64,000 nucleotides of DNA from Dicaeum eximium (Eukaryota > Chordata > Aves > Passeriformes > Dicaeidae), in assembly GCA_013396995.1 (NCBI GenBank), contig VWZP01004506.1:3812459-3876458 (forward strand), written 5' to 3'. The stretch's first letter is position 1, and every line of letters begins with the position of its first letter. This document shows, piece by piece, positions 1-14,341 of the stretch. Position numbers and translations under genes: made by a program. The notes under the pieces were generated by a model. That model ran no database searches and had not been told where the DNA came from. It saw nothing but the letters and a program-made list of their open reading frames with translations.

Positions 1-3000
1 GACAACAACAGCATATATCCACATGGAAGGCACAGTGGAGGCAGAGGAGAGAAGGCTGACTAAGTTCAGAAATTATTCTGAAATCCAGAAGGATGGTGAA
101 CTTGTGTGTTACTACCTCAAGTGCAGAAATACACTCTAGAATGTTTACCAGATATAAACCTATTATTAATATCTTCAGCAGGCAATTTTGTTCTGCCACA
201 TAGAAACAGAGCAGTGTCAGGGCTGATGTCACCCAAACACATGTGAGAAGTAACAAAATGGTTTTCAATGTAATCTCCAGCTAGACATTCTCAGGGTTTT
301 AGCAGCAGATTAGAGTATTTCTTGTCTGTTTTGGAAGAACTGGGAAAGTAAACTTGTGCTTCTTAAAGAGTGTTTTCAGCATGTACCACATAAAGAACTG
401 GTTGCTATGGTAATTATTATTGGATAATTAAGTTTGGAGAAGCATTTTGATTATTCATTAGTTGTTTAACTAAAAATAGAAGTTCACCACAAGGTTGTTT
501 TTTGTAATTAAAACATTTCAGAAAACACTCTCCCCCTTCTTGATCACTGTCTTGCTTGGATTATTTGATGAAAAATAAATGCTCTTATAAGAACTTGTCG
601 CTGGGAATGGACTGAGAGTTGCACAAGAAGACCAAAATGCTCTACTTTCTCTAAAATAGGAACATCTGGCAGCACAGACTCTACTTCTCTCTCACTGCGG
701 GGCTGCAGCAAGCCTCTCTCTCCCAGTGAGAGTATGATTTTATGAATCAAAGCTCTTGGCAGAGAAACTAGTAAGTACCTGTTTCTCTGTACTGCCTCAT
801 GCCCACCTTGATCCTTCAGTACAGCATCCCCTTTGTCGTGCCAGATCAATTATTTGTGGGACCATGCTGTGAACTATATCAGGGAACTTAGCCAGTTTAA
901 AAAACAAACATTTGGTGTTGGCCGTATCTAGAGCAATCGTCTGATTAAGTTCACAGCACAGCCTCCACAGGAAGAGGAAGCATGTGAACATTCATAGCTG
1001 GCACTGCTGCCAACTCATTAAATGGAAATCATTGCTGCCTTATTGCTAAATCACCTTGTAAAGAGTGTTTTTATCCCTAATGTTCACTCATTCTGACTTC
1101 TCCTGGGTATAATTGCTAAATTCTCCGGCCGTGATAAGAGGCAGCTTACTTTGTTTCAGTTTGTGGGTGCTTCTTCATTAACTTTTATTGGAAACCAATC
1201 TGGCCCACAAAGGTGCCTATTCTGTTGCCACGACTTTCCAGAAAACTCCCCTGTCCCTGATCCTCTCTGTTTTCCAATGCATCAATACAACAGGTGTTTA
1301 ACTCCTACTCACAGCTGGAGTGAGTGCTACTCTTTTATCTCATCTACAGACACGTACTTCACTGAAAGACAGAAATATACCCCACCCCTGGGAAGGCAGG
1401 GATGGAGAATAGCATAATGTTTATTTATGGCAAAGTTAGACAAGCACAGACTGTGATGGCTAAGAACAGCTTTACCCCACCCACCCTTGATTTGCTACAT
1501 TGGAAGAAGCCATTTGTACCAACGTCACCACCTGATTTCATTCTTAGAACTGAATTTTGTGGTTCAGCTGTGCACAGCTCCCATGGGAACGTTGGCTGAT
1601 TCTTCAAAAACTCTGGTCTTATTCATGCCTCTAGGAGAGCTAAGATCTTTTAAGAAGCCTGATCTTGCTACTCCCAGAGCCACCATTGGAGGACTTCACT
1701 GTGTACTTAGGAACAGTCTGGCCTTTAAAGTGCATGAAATGTGCAGCCTTCAAGCTGGTTGGCCCTATCAAAACATAGGGTGTACCACAAGAAATTAATA
1801 GATTACCTTCAATAAAAACAACTAGTTTCAGACAAAATTTTCTCCATCCTGTTGCAGAATATCATAACATGAATTTTTGCCCTTTTAGTGATTTAGAAAA
1901 CAAAAACCGTTTTCCCTCTGAACAATGACAAGTTTGCATCAAATCAATTGTTCCAGTTCCAGATATTATTTAAAAATATATATCTTTAATATTCAGGAGT
2001 GTGATTTACTATTAGAGAAAATAGCTGTATCCTTTTTTGTTCTTCCTCCCATCAAATTAATTAGAAATGTAGAAAATTGATTGTCTTATTAAGTTGCTTA
2101 TAAATAGCTAAAGCCACTCAAATTTGGTAAATCGGCTACCAACTACGGCAAAACTTTTGCAACATGGTGTGGTACAAAAGATCTTACAAGAAAATCATAT
2201 CAACCACATAATGTCATAATGATATCATACATGATATCAGACACATAAGGACTGACATAACTGAGGGATGCTGAGGCAGTCAAGCAAATACATAACCCTG
2301 CTGGTGCCATCGAGCAGCCCCAAAGTTTCAACATATCTCCTCCTACTCCCCTTGAGTTTGTCTAAAATTTCGAGTTCAGGAATAATTTTAATAATAGAAA
2401 AAATCTATTCTGGGACTTTGGATAATCTTTTTTGGTATTTTTCTATTTATAGATGTTAAAGTGACTAGACATGACTGGGACAATGGCGGTGGCAGGGTCA
2501 TAGCCCATGCACACAGGGGAATGAAGGGGGATGGGAAAATGACTCTCACTTTTTAGAAACTCTTTTCCATGGCTATAAGGTATTTAGCTGAACTCTCTGA
2601 CACTTACCCAGGAACTGATCCTGAACAATGCAATGAAATCTGGTGATCACATCTCCAGTTAACTGAGCAGCCCTTTTGTCATCATTTTGTATACAGGATA
2701 CTGTCAACTCCAGATATCGAAAATGTTCCCATTTAGAAAAAACAATCCTATCCTTTTGACATTAATAACTTTCTCCATTCAGTGTTTTCTGTGTGTTAGT
2801 ATGGTATCTTTTTCTTCTACTTTGAGACAGCTGTATTGTGGGGTAATTACAGGGAGAAATCTAAAGCCAAATCTTCCAGATGTAATTATTTCATTGCCAA
2901 AAAACATCACCTTGTTTGCTGTGTTTGTAAGTTAACATAAAGGGCTCAGACAGGAATCTCTTCTTTTCTCCAAATATATGTGACCTTGAAACCACAGCAC

Positions 3001-3061
3001 TTGTACTACAGAAATATTTTAAATTACCTGTGCTGTCTAACCAGGAGTAAATCCTGCAACA

Positions 3062-3150
3062 ACACACACACGCAAAACCAAAAAACAAACAAACAAAACC
3101 AAACAAAACCAAACAAACAAACAACCCCCCTCAAAAAAAAAAAGGAAAAA
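3062..3150. repeat. (CA)n, (CAAA)n and A-rich low-complexity tract
   Basis: A short (AC)n run is followed by irregular CAAA/CCAAA units (to about 3125), a C-run, and an A-rich tail. No retroelement body is recognisable directly upstream of the A-rich end. Confidence 0.85.
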
Positions 3151-3364
3151 CGGCAAAAAGCAAGGCACAGCACAACATCCTATGCAATAGAGAGCACTGG
3201 AAGCAGCCTGTGGCAGGCAGAGAAAATTAGGAAACAAAGAGATAGTGTTTCTCAGTTCATTGCTCAGAAGGGAGTGCAAAGCAGCTGCTTCTCTTCCTGC
3301 ACTTCCATATTTCAGACTCATGAAGCTCTGTCTGGCTCTGAAATTTTCCTTATACTTTTCTATT

Positions 3365-4177
3365 GCCAGTGGCAATAAATTGGGAGGAGCTGTTGATCCC
3401 TCAAAGGTGGAGAAACCCTGCACATCGACCTGGACATATTAAATATCTGGGCAATCATCAGCTCTATGAAGTTTAACAAAAACAAGTACTGGATTCTGCA
3501 CCTGGGATAGGGCTGTGGAAAGGGACCTGGGGGTCCTGGCTGATGGCAAGTTGAACGTGAGTCAGAGGTGCCCTGGAAACCAGGATGGCCAAGAGTGTCC
3601 TGGGAGACATCAGGCACAGCATGGCCAGCTGGGCAAGGCAGGGGATTGTCCCACTCTGCTCTGCTCTGGGGCAGCCTCACCTCAAGTCCTGTGTGCTGTT
3701 TTGGGCACCAGAGGTATTAGAAAGATATAAAGCTATTAGAAAATGTTCAAAGGGAGGTTATGAAGATGGTGAAGGATCTAGAGAGGAACACATGTGAGGA
3801 GCAGCTGAAGTTACTTGAGGAGACTGAAGGGAGGTGCCATCACAGCCTGCAGTTTCCTCGTGAGGGGAAGTGGAGTGTCAGGCACTGATCTCATCGCTCT
3901 CCTGACCAGTCACAACACTCGAGGGAATGGCCTGAAGTTGTGTCAGGGGAGGTTCAGGCTGGATATTAGGAAAATGTTCTTCACCCAGAAGGTGTCTGGG
4001 CCCTGGAACAGGGTCTCCAGAGAAGTGGTCACAGCCTCAAGCCTGGCAGACCTGAATGAGAATTTGGACAATGTTCTCAGGTGTGATTGCTGGAGTTGTC
4101 CTGTGCAGGGCAAGGAGCTGAACCTCAATGGTCCTTGAGGGTCCCTCCCAGCTCTGGATATTCTGTGATTCTATGCA
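3365..4177 (+). mobile_element. CR1 LINE fragment, 3' portion
   Basis: About 0.8 kb of a bird CR1 retrotransposon in sense orientation. It runs from a 'gggaggagctgttgat' block through 'aagggacctgggggtcctgg', 'gaggagcagctgaag' and 'ttcaggctggatattagg' to the terminal 'gatattctgtgattctatg'. These are remnants of the reverse transcriptase C-terminal region and the 3' UTR. Reading frames are broken by stops and indels, so the copy is dead. The 5' end is truncated, as is usual for CR1. Confidence 0.92.
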
Positions 4178-5642
4178 GAAGTTGTCCTCCCTTACAAGCC
4201 GCACATTTACTGTTCAAAGCAAATATCCAAATAATTATGTTCAAAAGGAGCCACATTCCATTTAAAGCTGCTTGAGAAATAAATTACTCCAACTGAAAGT
4301 TACAACATCTAAACAAAGATTTACAAGAAATTAATCTGAAATGGGGGAAGAATGCCCATGGCTTTCTGGATATTGAGAATTAAAAATAATGCCTGTGGGT
4401 TTTTTTGAAGCAACGCTTACAAAATATTAAATTTTCCCCTTGCATTAAATTCATGGATAACTGAGTTGTAAATAACTGTCTCCCAGTAGAAATGTACCAG
4501 TATTTGAGGACCAAGCATAAAACATCATCTCACTGACAAAAAATTTCAGCTGACACTTTGTCTGGAAAAGTCTGAGAGCATCACTGAGTTTAGGATGAGC
4601 CTGGACAACCTAAAACTAGGATGCCTGAAATGAAAGTCACTTCTGGAAATTTTCTTCAAATTATTACAATAGTTTTACCTAAGTCAATGTCAGATAGCCA
4701 AAGCAGAAGAAATCCTAGTAGATCCCTTATTAGATTATGCAACCAATTAGGATTGATGGAAGAAAAAGAAAAAAAGAAAAACACATCAAAACTGTTTTAC
4801 AGCATTGGAAAGAGTTTCACTATATTTTAAGGAGAACTGAATTTTGTAGTGTGCATTTCTGCTAAGTATTTTTGGGGTGTGGTTCTGCACAGCTGTTTTC
4901 ATTGCTCTGGATAATGGCTCTTACCCAAGAGATGTCAAGATGTCAAAACAGGGTGACCAATAATTATGTTTGTAGGGCTGACAGCTGTTCCTCTTTTCTG
5001 GCATACCCCATTGCTCTTTTCATCTGATGAATTGTATTCATGTCCCAGAAATTACCTGCAGGACATACTCCATGTCTCTTCCCACTGGAACTGGCAATTG
5101 CCATAATTTGTGTGCAGGTGACCCTGTCTTGGTGCATTCTACAGAGCTCTAACAGCAGAGTACACAAGAGAAGCTTTTCATTATCCTTCCTAGCTATATT
5201 AGGCCAGGACACACGCATTTTCCTCTGAATTAGCAAACTATGTCCATACAACAGAGAAAGAAGCAAGATTCTGCAAACCATTTTCCCCTTTTGATATTAA
5301 AATGGGAAAAGATAAAGTAATAGCAAAATGTAATGATCTGAAATTACTCTTGAACTCTTTATTAAGAAATAGACAACCTGATGAAATCCACTCTAGTCTG
5401 TGTCAGAGTGAGACTAATACCTATTAAAATGTGAATTGGTTTAACTGAAATAGTACTGAGAATACTGCTAATGAAAAATACATGAGGGATATCACAGTGC
5501 TGAGTGTCCTTTTCCAAACAAGCCTTCAAAACCTGCTTGTATTCTGATGGGAAGCTCTACTAATTACCTGTGTGTATTAATCAGGGATACCTGCTGGCAA
5601 ACAAACCATCCCTTACAGCTGTTCTTGTTTTAAACTATTCAC

Positions 5643-5643
<1 letters not shown>

Positions 5644-5689
<46 letters not shown>

Positions 5690-5704
5690 ANAAAAAAAAA
5701 AAAA
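5644..5704. repeat. Poly-A tract with an N
   Basis: About 60 bases of A, broken only by a C at 5689 and an N at 5691. No polyadenylation signal or recognisable retroelement body lies directly upstream, so a retroposed-RNA origin is not supported. The length is probably not reliable. Confidence 0.9.
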
Positions 5705-6186
5705 GGCCAAAACAGTGATGGAAACAAATGTTCTTTACACTTTATTATTAGTGTTTTTTACAGCAGGCCAGTCTCAAGGCTACCTTTTCCCCACAGTTTC
5801 ACCTGTAAGTGGCTGCCATTTTGCATGGGTGTCACTGATGATAAAGCTTGACTATTGAATTTACAGCTGATTGATGTGTGAGACAACAAGAATCAACTTA
5901 GAGTCCCCAGATCAGGTTTTAGCTTTGCTAGACCAGAAATAATATGGAAAATATCCTCTCTCTCCAAATTTCCCATCATGACAGCTCTGCTTCCACTTAA
6001 AATTATTTTTTGAAAAGTGACCAGAAAACTCCTAGAACAGAAATTGATATTCCTGTCTTTATTTTTTCCCTCGGTAACTCCTTTTGTTGCTGACTGTGAT
6101 GATCTGAAAATCAGAAAAGACAGAACTCAACAGTTCCATTTCAAGAGTCCTTTCTTAGCAAAACCTTGAAAAACCCCAAAACTATC

Positions 6187-6203
6187 CCCTCCCCCCCCCC
6201 CAN
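6187..6203. repeat. Poly-C tract ending in an ambiguous base
   Basis: A C-run interrupted by one T and followed by A and N at 6203. This is a probable sequencing ambiguity at a homopolymer. Confidence 0.85.
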
Positions 6204-9200
6204 TTGAGCTGTAAACATGAGACCTACACTTACTTCAGAGAAATCTTGGGGATATTAAAAGAAGTAGTTGTAGTCTGACTTCAGTGCACACAGAATTTCA
6301 GGCATCCTTAACCACACTGAGAACCAGTGCTATGACCTTGGGAGACTTCAGGACATGGAGATCCCATGAAGGTATGGATGAACTTGCAAGGAAAACTTTA
6401 GGATGGCTGGGGATTTGTAATAGGGCCCAGGAGACTTTGTCCTCCAGGGCTGAACTGAGCACATCTTAGGCACTGCAGGAAACATGACTCACTCAAGGTT
6501 AAGCAGGAATTTTATTGATATCTAATGTTATTTGATATTTTCTTTAAAGTGTGCTTTATCTCAAGTTTTTTAAACTATCATTTAGGGGATATCCTGGACA
6601 GAAAATAGGGAAAATACATGGGAGCAAATGGAAATGTACCAGAAAAAAGCCATGAGAGGTTACAACATTCCAGACCAGCTGGATTAGAACTTTATCTCAG
6701 AGAGTTAGGCAAGGACAAACATTTTCCTTTGTGAAACCTGTGGGTGTTGTTCTGCTATTAGTCATGGTGAACGCTTCAGTGTGGTGAGCTAGAAGAAGTC
6801 AAACTGACATCAAAAGTACAGAGAGTGCTGTGGAAAAGAGTTGATTCAGTCCTTGGCTGACAGAATATACCAGAGACAAATAATGAAGGATTAGGCTTCT
6901 CCTGACACTTTGCTAGCAGAGGAGATACATAGTGCAGGATTCATTTTGCACTGACGTGGTCTGATTTAGGACTAATTCCTTTGAAGGCAGTGGCTTATTC
7001 TGGTTTAAAACAAGGATGGGATTAACATCAAACCCTGATATTTACCGTGAGCCAAGTTCTCCTTGCCTGACAATACAAGCCATGCCTTTGTTCTCCCTGC
7101 TTGTGTAAGCACGAGAAACTGGATTGTTCATGGAATATTAAATAAATGACGCAAAGCAAAACAACCTCTGTCTCTGATGTTGAATAATGAATCCTGCTGA
7201 TACAAGGAATGCTGCTGGAGACTGTTAAAACCTGATGGACATAAACTAACATGGACATAAAGAGGAGCCCCTCAGATGATTTACATAAGGGTGGCTGTGT
7301 ACAGTGTTTGATATAATGCACAGCCATGAATGGTGTGGATATTTTTGCAGTTTGGGTTGTGTAAAGGCACCCACTCAGGAGCAAAGTCAGTCCTTTACCT
7401 GCTCACACAGAGGCTGATTGTCTTCAAAAGGAAATTTCCTTGGGCAAAGCAGTTTTTGGTCTTAGTGAATATTTAGCTCACAGATTTAATGTTTAAGTCA
7501 ATATCACTGTAGTCAGGATACATAAATATTGTGCTCTTAGGAGCACTCAGCAGACCAGTGCTTGAAAAGAAATTGGATGTGGTTCTGAACATGCTGGCAT
7601 ATGAATACTAAGGCTGATGATGTTGTGTTTTGTGGCACAAAAACCACCCCGTAATTTCAGCCAAGAATTAGCTGATACAGTTCATTTTTTAGTGGAATTA
7701 CAGGCAGGAACATTACTTCTGAACTTTAAAAAAGAAAACTGAAGACAGTTTTATAAACTGGTCTTCCAACTGGTTAATATTTTTTGAAAGCCAGACAGTT
7801 CTAGCAGTTAAATTATGAAAGGGTTAAAGGAGAAAGGTCACAGATAATGACAGCATGAGACACTTAATTGAGTTTAACACTTGATCCAGATTCCGTCTGT
7901 TTGATGGAGACATTCATCCTGGCCCTGATGGTTTTTTAAGCAGTCTCTTCCAATAATCTTGATCTGTTAGATATCAGAATATGAGTGAAACAAAGCATTT
8001 CAGATATCCTAAGGAATTGCTTATGGCTCCTTCCTGATAACAATTTGAATATTTTGGTTTCCCTACAAGGATAAAATCAGTTCTTACTGCACAGGGTCTG
8101 TCACTCAGCCAGTTAGCATTTATCAGATTGTTTAAAACTGAAAAAAAAAGAGGGATTTTCTGTTCTTAAAGTAAAATAAGGCCCCAGCCAAGCTCCATTG
8201 TTCAAGTTATTTTCTTCTTGTTTAGACAGTGTGGTGTTGAAAGCAGTTAAAGCCACGTCTGCAGACAGCATTATGAACTCACTAGTTGTTGGTATAAAGC
8301 TGATATCTCATGGCTGACACCGTACAGTACCTAACAGATACTTACAGTAACACTGTGTGTAACCTATAATAAATTTTAGGTAAAAACAAGTACAAGTTCA
8401 AATGACTTCTCCATGTCATCATCCTCATGAATATTCACATCCATTTGTTAAAGTCAGCATGATTAATCATTATATGAGTACAAACCTAACATATTTTTCC
8501 AATAAATACACCATGTGGAAGTATCATAAATTACATTTTCCAGGCATTTTGGTCTTCTTTCTTACCTTTTGACATGTTCCTATATAGTATTTTACACAGT
8601 TTATTAAAAAAGACAAGGACTCTAACTCGTGCCAGTTATTGCTTTTAAGGAGAAAAATATTAATTATAAAAGTAGAACACTGTGACTAAATACCTCACAA
8701 GATGATATTAAAAATACAAATATGGGGGAACAATATCTGGAGACAAGCCAGACCAATATGGAGAACCAGAACAATTTTATGAAGTGCTAATTTTTTTTAA
8801 AAGTGTGTGTGTTTCTATGTTAAAATGTTCAGTTCTTGGCAGAATTTGGGAAAAAACCCAAACGCCACCGTCACATCTTTTGTATTTCCCTAGTAAATAG
8901 TAAAGCAGTGCAACTGCTGCATTTCTGAAAACCTCAGACTTTTTGGTGTGGAAATGTCTTTCTTAGGCTGATCCATGTCTGGTGGCCCCAGAAGGGAAAA
9001 TGTGGTGACTCAGAGATGTTTAAGTTTCAGAACACACCTGCAGCATGTGGGAAGCATGTGGCACTCCTCAGCTTCCAGTTCAACTGGAAAACTGAAATGG
9101 AGGAGTCATTGCCACTCAGAGCTGCAAAATCCCTCCTCTGGGAGGTGTCAGCTCCTGCTGACCTCAGTATTCAATAAAAACTCTTTGCTGGATGACAAGA

Positions 9201-11339
9201 TACCACTGATCTGCACGGCTTGCAGTTGTCAGGGGGTAGCTCAGGAGCCAGTCTAGTCAGGAACACAGTAATGCCACTGCATTTGGATGGGATGATCCAG
9301 ACATTTCTGGAAAAATGCATCCTAATTCATACACTGTCAATGTGCACATCTTCAAATGCACATCTTCATCTTTACCTATCACCTGACTTCCACTAAGAAG
9401 AACAAGAGTTCTTCTTGAGTATTTTGCCTGTGTGTTTAATACCATTGTCCCCCTGAACAAAAAATCCAGCATAATTTGCAAAGTATTCATGTTTCAAAGA
9501 GACTCCTGTGTCTGGCAGGAGTAGAAATGTTGTCTGAAAATATTTCATTAAAGTTGTCTGTATAATTACTCTGAACGGCTGCTACTGATTTTGTAGTCTG
9601 TGAGTGAAAGCATTTTGCTGAAAGACTGAATAGCCCTTCACAACATGAAAAATGTGATTAAAATATCGTGCCAAGGTCAGAGTTTATTGCCCTTGAAGAG
9701 AACATTACCCACCAGGTTTCCTGAGTTAAAATTGTCTGCTACTAAGGCCTTTCTCCTTCTTGGAGAAGGAAGGAAATATTTTGCGTCTGTTCCAAAGTAA
9801 AAGCCCAATTCCCTGTTTGTGTTGGAGTGAGATGCTCAGCCCTAGGGAAGGAGCTCTGTCACTGCAGTGACAGAAAGCACCCTCAGGTCTAATGAACCTG
9901 TTGTAGGTGTCACACATGGAGAAACTTGGCGAGACAAGATGTCCCATGAGCATTCCCAGAGTTTAGAGGGGATTTAAATGCAAAGTTAGAGACAGGACTT
10001 TTCCACCTCTTAATGATGCTCCAGCTACTCAGCAAGCATTAATTAATCTCTATATTTACTGATGTATGCCTATATTGTTTCCATTATTTTCATGTGCACC
10101 ACATAGTCCTAAAGTCAGCTGTAGTCCCAAAGATTTGTGAGACATATCTTTTAATGCACACAGTTACTGAAATATTTGCTTAGAGCAGGAATGACCAGGA
10201 AAATTCTTATTCTTTATAATTAAGTGGTATATGCACATTTATACAATAGACAGAATCTAAAATAACACTGCTCCTCTGAAAATATTTATGTATATACATC
10301 CATGACAATAAACAAATCAGACCAGGTTAATGCCATAAGATGAGGAAGATTAAAGGTGAAGTAAAATGAGCTGATCATGACCTAAAAAATACTTTTCAAT
10401 GGACAAAAATAGCCCCTATTCAATCAACAGATTCACTCTTCTCTTTTTTTTGTCTTCAACATGACTTTATTGGCAACACAATTTCTCCACCAGTTGTTAC
10501 TCTCCTGGAAGAGACAATCAGATTCTGTCATTTTCTTGCACCATCAACAATATTATTGACAATATTTGATCCAACATGTCTGTAGCAAAACACAAATATA
10601 AATACCTGAAGCTGTGGCATTTCAGGCTACAGAAATGAAAATAATTCAGACTAATCCATCAGCCTCAGGGCAGCAATCATTATATATATATGAAATGGTT
10701 TACTTTGTTTCAAACTGGGGGTGAGAACACTGCATCATAGTCAAAATTAGGAGCAAGTACCATTTAATTATAGAAAGTAGGGCATGAGAAAACCTTGATA
10801 AGTCACTTAACCCATGCTCTTGGGTCCTGGATATTACCTAAATCACTCCTAAAAATTGCTTCTATAAACTGTTTAATTATACTGCAAGGTAAAGCCTTCC
10901 AATCAAAATGAGTTTATTTAAAGTACCATTATTAGGTTGTTTTTTCAAGATTTCTCCTACTATCTAATGTAACTATTCCTTACAATAACTTAACCCATCA
11001 CGTCATGATCGCTCATAGATGAAACAAAGAACAATTGATTTTTTCCTCTCTGTGGCAACCCCTTCCATATTTGAAAGTTGTCACAGCTGTCTCTTCATTT
11101 TCCTTTAGGATAATTCTCTATCCTGAGAAGTAGTGAAAATAAGCAGGATCCACGCCGACTGAAAACAGGATGTTTAAAGATCATCAGTGCTTTCTTGGGA
11201 GGGTAGTTTCTATTTTTCTTAAATAGTATCTATTTCTCAAAACATTGTTCTAACTTTGATAGACCTGAGGGTAAACCTGCCTCCAGCTTTCTTTGGCACT
11301 GAAGACTGCTGAGAAAGCTCCAGGGAGAACACAGTACAC

Positions 11340-11341
<2 letters not shown>

Positions 11342-11371
<30 letters not shown>
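11342..11371. repeat. (CA)n microsatellite
   Basis: About 15 perfect CA units. Confidence 0.97.
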
Positions 11372-11374
<3 letters not shown>

Positions 11375-12035
11375 TCACAAATCTGGACATTAACACAGCA
11401 ATCTGACCACCTGAAACTGAATGGTTGGTACGGGTAGAGGAGATTTTTATTGCTGTTAGAAGGAAAGACATGTATTTCTAATATTGTTCAAACTCTTCCA
11501 CCTGTAATATTGCACAGACCACAGAGATCTAGGGAGTGGAGAATAGAATTGCTCCCCAAAAGAAGTGTGGAGTGAGCATGTGCCTGGTGTTGGCTGTAAG
11601 CTTGTGCTCTCAGTGCTTGATGTCGTAGATGGGGATGGAGAAGACAAGGTTGCTGCTTTGAGCTTTGAACCGTGTGGTGGTGATAAGCCCATAGAACAAC
11701 TCCCACGAGGAAATGAGAGCTGACAACATGTGCTGGACTCTGTACTTTTAGGTTTATGGTTAAACTTGATGATCTGAAGTGTCTTTGACAGCCTAGATGA
11801 TTGCATGATTCCATGCTACAGACCTGCAGGCAAGCCTCTCTCATGACCTGAAGCTAGAATGGGCTGAAGTATGTGCAGGAGGTATGGGATGTAAACCAGG
11901 GCTCACCCTGTGATCACAGGAGATGTGCCTTGCACATGACCATGTAACCATGTTCAGTCTGGATTCCCATGTTGGTTCTGTCCTCCAGATCCTCAGTAGA
12001 TCTTTGTATCTGTATTCTTGAAACAATACTGTTGT

Positions 12036-12765
12036 CACAGAATCAATGAGTTTGGAAAGGACTTCTGGAGATCATATTGTCAAATCTTCCTCAAAGCAGG
12101 ATCACCTGCAAGCTGCTTAGGGTGTTGTCCAGTCAGATTTTCAATATTCCCAAGAAGAAAGACTTCACAACATCTCTGGGTGACCTGTCAGAGTTCTCAT
12201 TCATGTTTAGAGTAAAAAAATATATTTTTTTATATTTAAGTGGAATTTCCTGCATTTCAGTTCATGCACCTTGACTATCATCCTGTCTCTGGGCACTGCT
12301 GAGAAAAGTTTATCTCCTTACTTTAGAGTAATGGATTCATACATAATTATCACCCCTCACACACCCCTGTTCCTTCTCATTCCAGGCTGAACAGTCCCAG
12401 CTCTGCCAGCCTTTCCTCATTTGGCAGATCTTCATAGCCCTTCTCTGGACTAACTCCAGTGTGTCCATGTGTCTCTGTGCTGGGTAGTCCTGCCCTGGGC
12501 CTGACACTCCAGATGTGTTTCAGGAGGACCAAACAGAGGGGAAAGACTGCCTTCATCAACCCAATGAGAATGTTCCTCCTAAGGCAGCACAGGAGGCCCT
12601 TGGCCATCAGCCTGTTGGTTCATGGTCAGTTTGGTGTCCACCAGGTTCTCCAGGGCTTTCTCAGCAAGAGCTGCTTTCCAGCTGCTCAGCTGCCAGTCTG
12701 CTGTGGTGCATGGGGTTATTCCTTCCTAGGTGCAAATGTTGCATTTCCTTCTGCTGAATGAAGCT
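12036..12765 (-). mobile_element. CR1 LINE fragment, outer element, part A
   Basis: Antisense CR1 starting at its 3' end (tcacagaatcaatgagtttgg) and running through 'caggctgaacagtcccagctctg' to 'ggtgcaaatgttgcatttcc'. It is interrupted at about 12765 by a second CR1 in the opposite orientation and resumes at about 13189. It is old: divergence is high, and an AT-rich patch (12210-12240) disrupts it. Confidence 0.88.
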
Positions 12766-13188
12766 AGAGAAGGGGCTGGAGTACAAGTCTGATGAGGAGC
12801 AGCTGAGGGAGCTGGGGGGGCTCAGCATGGATGAAAGAAAGCTCATGGGGCACCTTATAGCTCTTTACAGCTCCCTGACAGGAGGGTGTACACAAGTGTC
12901 TCTTCTCCTGGTAGTAAGTGGCAGGACAATAGGAAATAGCCTCAAGTCCTTCCAGAGAGATTTAAATTGAATATTAGTAAAAATTTTGTTATTGAAAGTG
13001 TGATCAGCCATTGGAACAGACCACACATGGAAGTGGTGGAGTCATCACCACTGGGACTGTTGAGGAGGCCAGTGGATGTGGCACTGGTCATGGTTTAGTG
13101 GTGAAAGTGGTGCTGGGTTCAGAGCTGGACTCGATGATCTGAGAGATCTTCTCCAACCTTAAGGATGCTGTGATTCTGTGACTCCATG
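12766..13188 (+). mobile_element. CR1 LINE fragment inserted into an older CR1
   Basis: 5'-truncated sense CR1 of about 420 bp, beginning 'agctagagaaggggctgg' and continuing through 'gaggagcagctgagg' and 'gacaataggaaatagcc' to the 3' terminus 'ctgtgattctgtgactcc'. It splits an antisense CR1 whose matching halves lie on either side, so it is the younger insertion. No obvious target-site duplication is visible, which is normal for CR1. Confidence 0.88.
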
Positions 13189-13300
13189 ATGGTCCTGTCA
13201 GTCCATTTCTCCAGCCCACCAAGGTCCCTCTGAGTGGCAGCACAGTCATTTGGTGCATCAATCACTCCTCCCAGTTTTGTGTTGTCTGCACATAAGACTA
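13189..13300 (-). mobile_element. CR1 LINE fragment, outer element, part B
   Basis: Continues the antisense CR1 interrupted at 12765. The text 'ccatttctccagcccacc', 'aaggtccctctgagtggc' and 'cactcctcccagttttgtg' follows in the correct CR1 order. A short piece at the junction seems to be missing. The left boundary is good; the right boundary is fuzzy. Confidence 0.8.
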
Positions 13301-14341
13301 TTAAACTCTGTTGAGTTTGGTGGGAATTACTGAGTCCCACAAGGCACTCTCAAAACCACTGAAGTGATTTACAGAGCTAGTGAAGGGCTGAAATTCTCCC
13401 TCACCACCTGATATATTTTTAAGTTCCTAGATCGCTTTGAAAAATGGGCTTTGGCCAGATGACTATCCTGGGAATAATTTCTGTGACCATCTATCTTTCC
13501 ATGTTTTGGAGACCACAAGTATTGTACAAAGTCTTCAAGAAAACCTGGGGGTTTTCTGTGTATTTGTGTGTTTATGATATAGATTTTAAATTATTTCCTT
13601 ACTTGTAGGATGCTCTAGCATTTTCTTTTTTTTTCCTTGTCTGAGATTCCATGAATTGTCATTCTGTAGTAAAGGGCACTAAGCTTTGACTAAACACCTT
13701 TCAAGGTATCTTAAAAGCTGCAGCTGCTGAATCCATATTGCTGTTAGCCAGAATATGACAGTTTGATTTCCAGATTATAGTTTAATTACAGTAGTTAGAA
13801 AAAACATCTCTTAATTAATGGTGTGCATATTTTCCATTTTTAAATTGCACCTATAAACTACCTTCAGATATACACAAACTTTAGGGACATAGTAAATATT
13901 ATTTTGACTTGCAAATGTAATTACTGAATTTGAAAGCAAGTTTCAAAAAAAAAAAGGAATAAAGCATGAAATTTCACAGCATCACTTTTGCTGAGTATTT
14001 GCATTGTATAATAAAAAAATGTAAATCTATGAAGTGGTCTGAACCTTTAGAAATTTAAACATGAAATCTTACTAGATATATACATTGCTTTTAGGTTTTT
14101 TAAAAAAATCAACTAGGTCAAGTCAAATTACAGAAGCTTTGCATTGCAGAAGAAAACCAGAAGTGATCTCAAATCCTCTTCATTTTTGTACACCATCAGA
14201 AGTGTTCTTTAATAAATTCACTTGGATAGACCATTTTTAAACTCAGTGTGAAAGGCAGCATGTTCTGGTGTCATGGAAAGCAATCTGGCCAGCCAAGTTC
14301 TGCTAACTGCTTGAAGAGGAAGGCAGCAACTACCTTAAAAA

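Noticed and set aside
544..991. Two overlapping minus-strand frames with protein-like composition (for example PQIIDLARQRG and LPRALIHKIILSLGERGLL)
   Set aside because: I considered a pseudogene with a frameshift, but I cannot match it to any family, there is no poly-A remnant, and about 100 codons can be open by chance. A translated database search of 500-1000 on the minus strand would decide.
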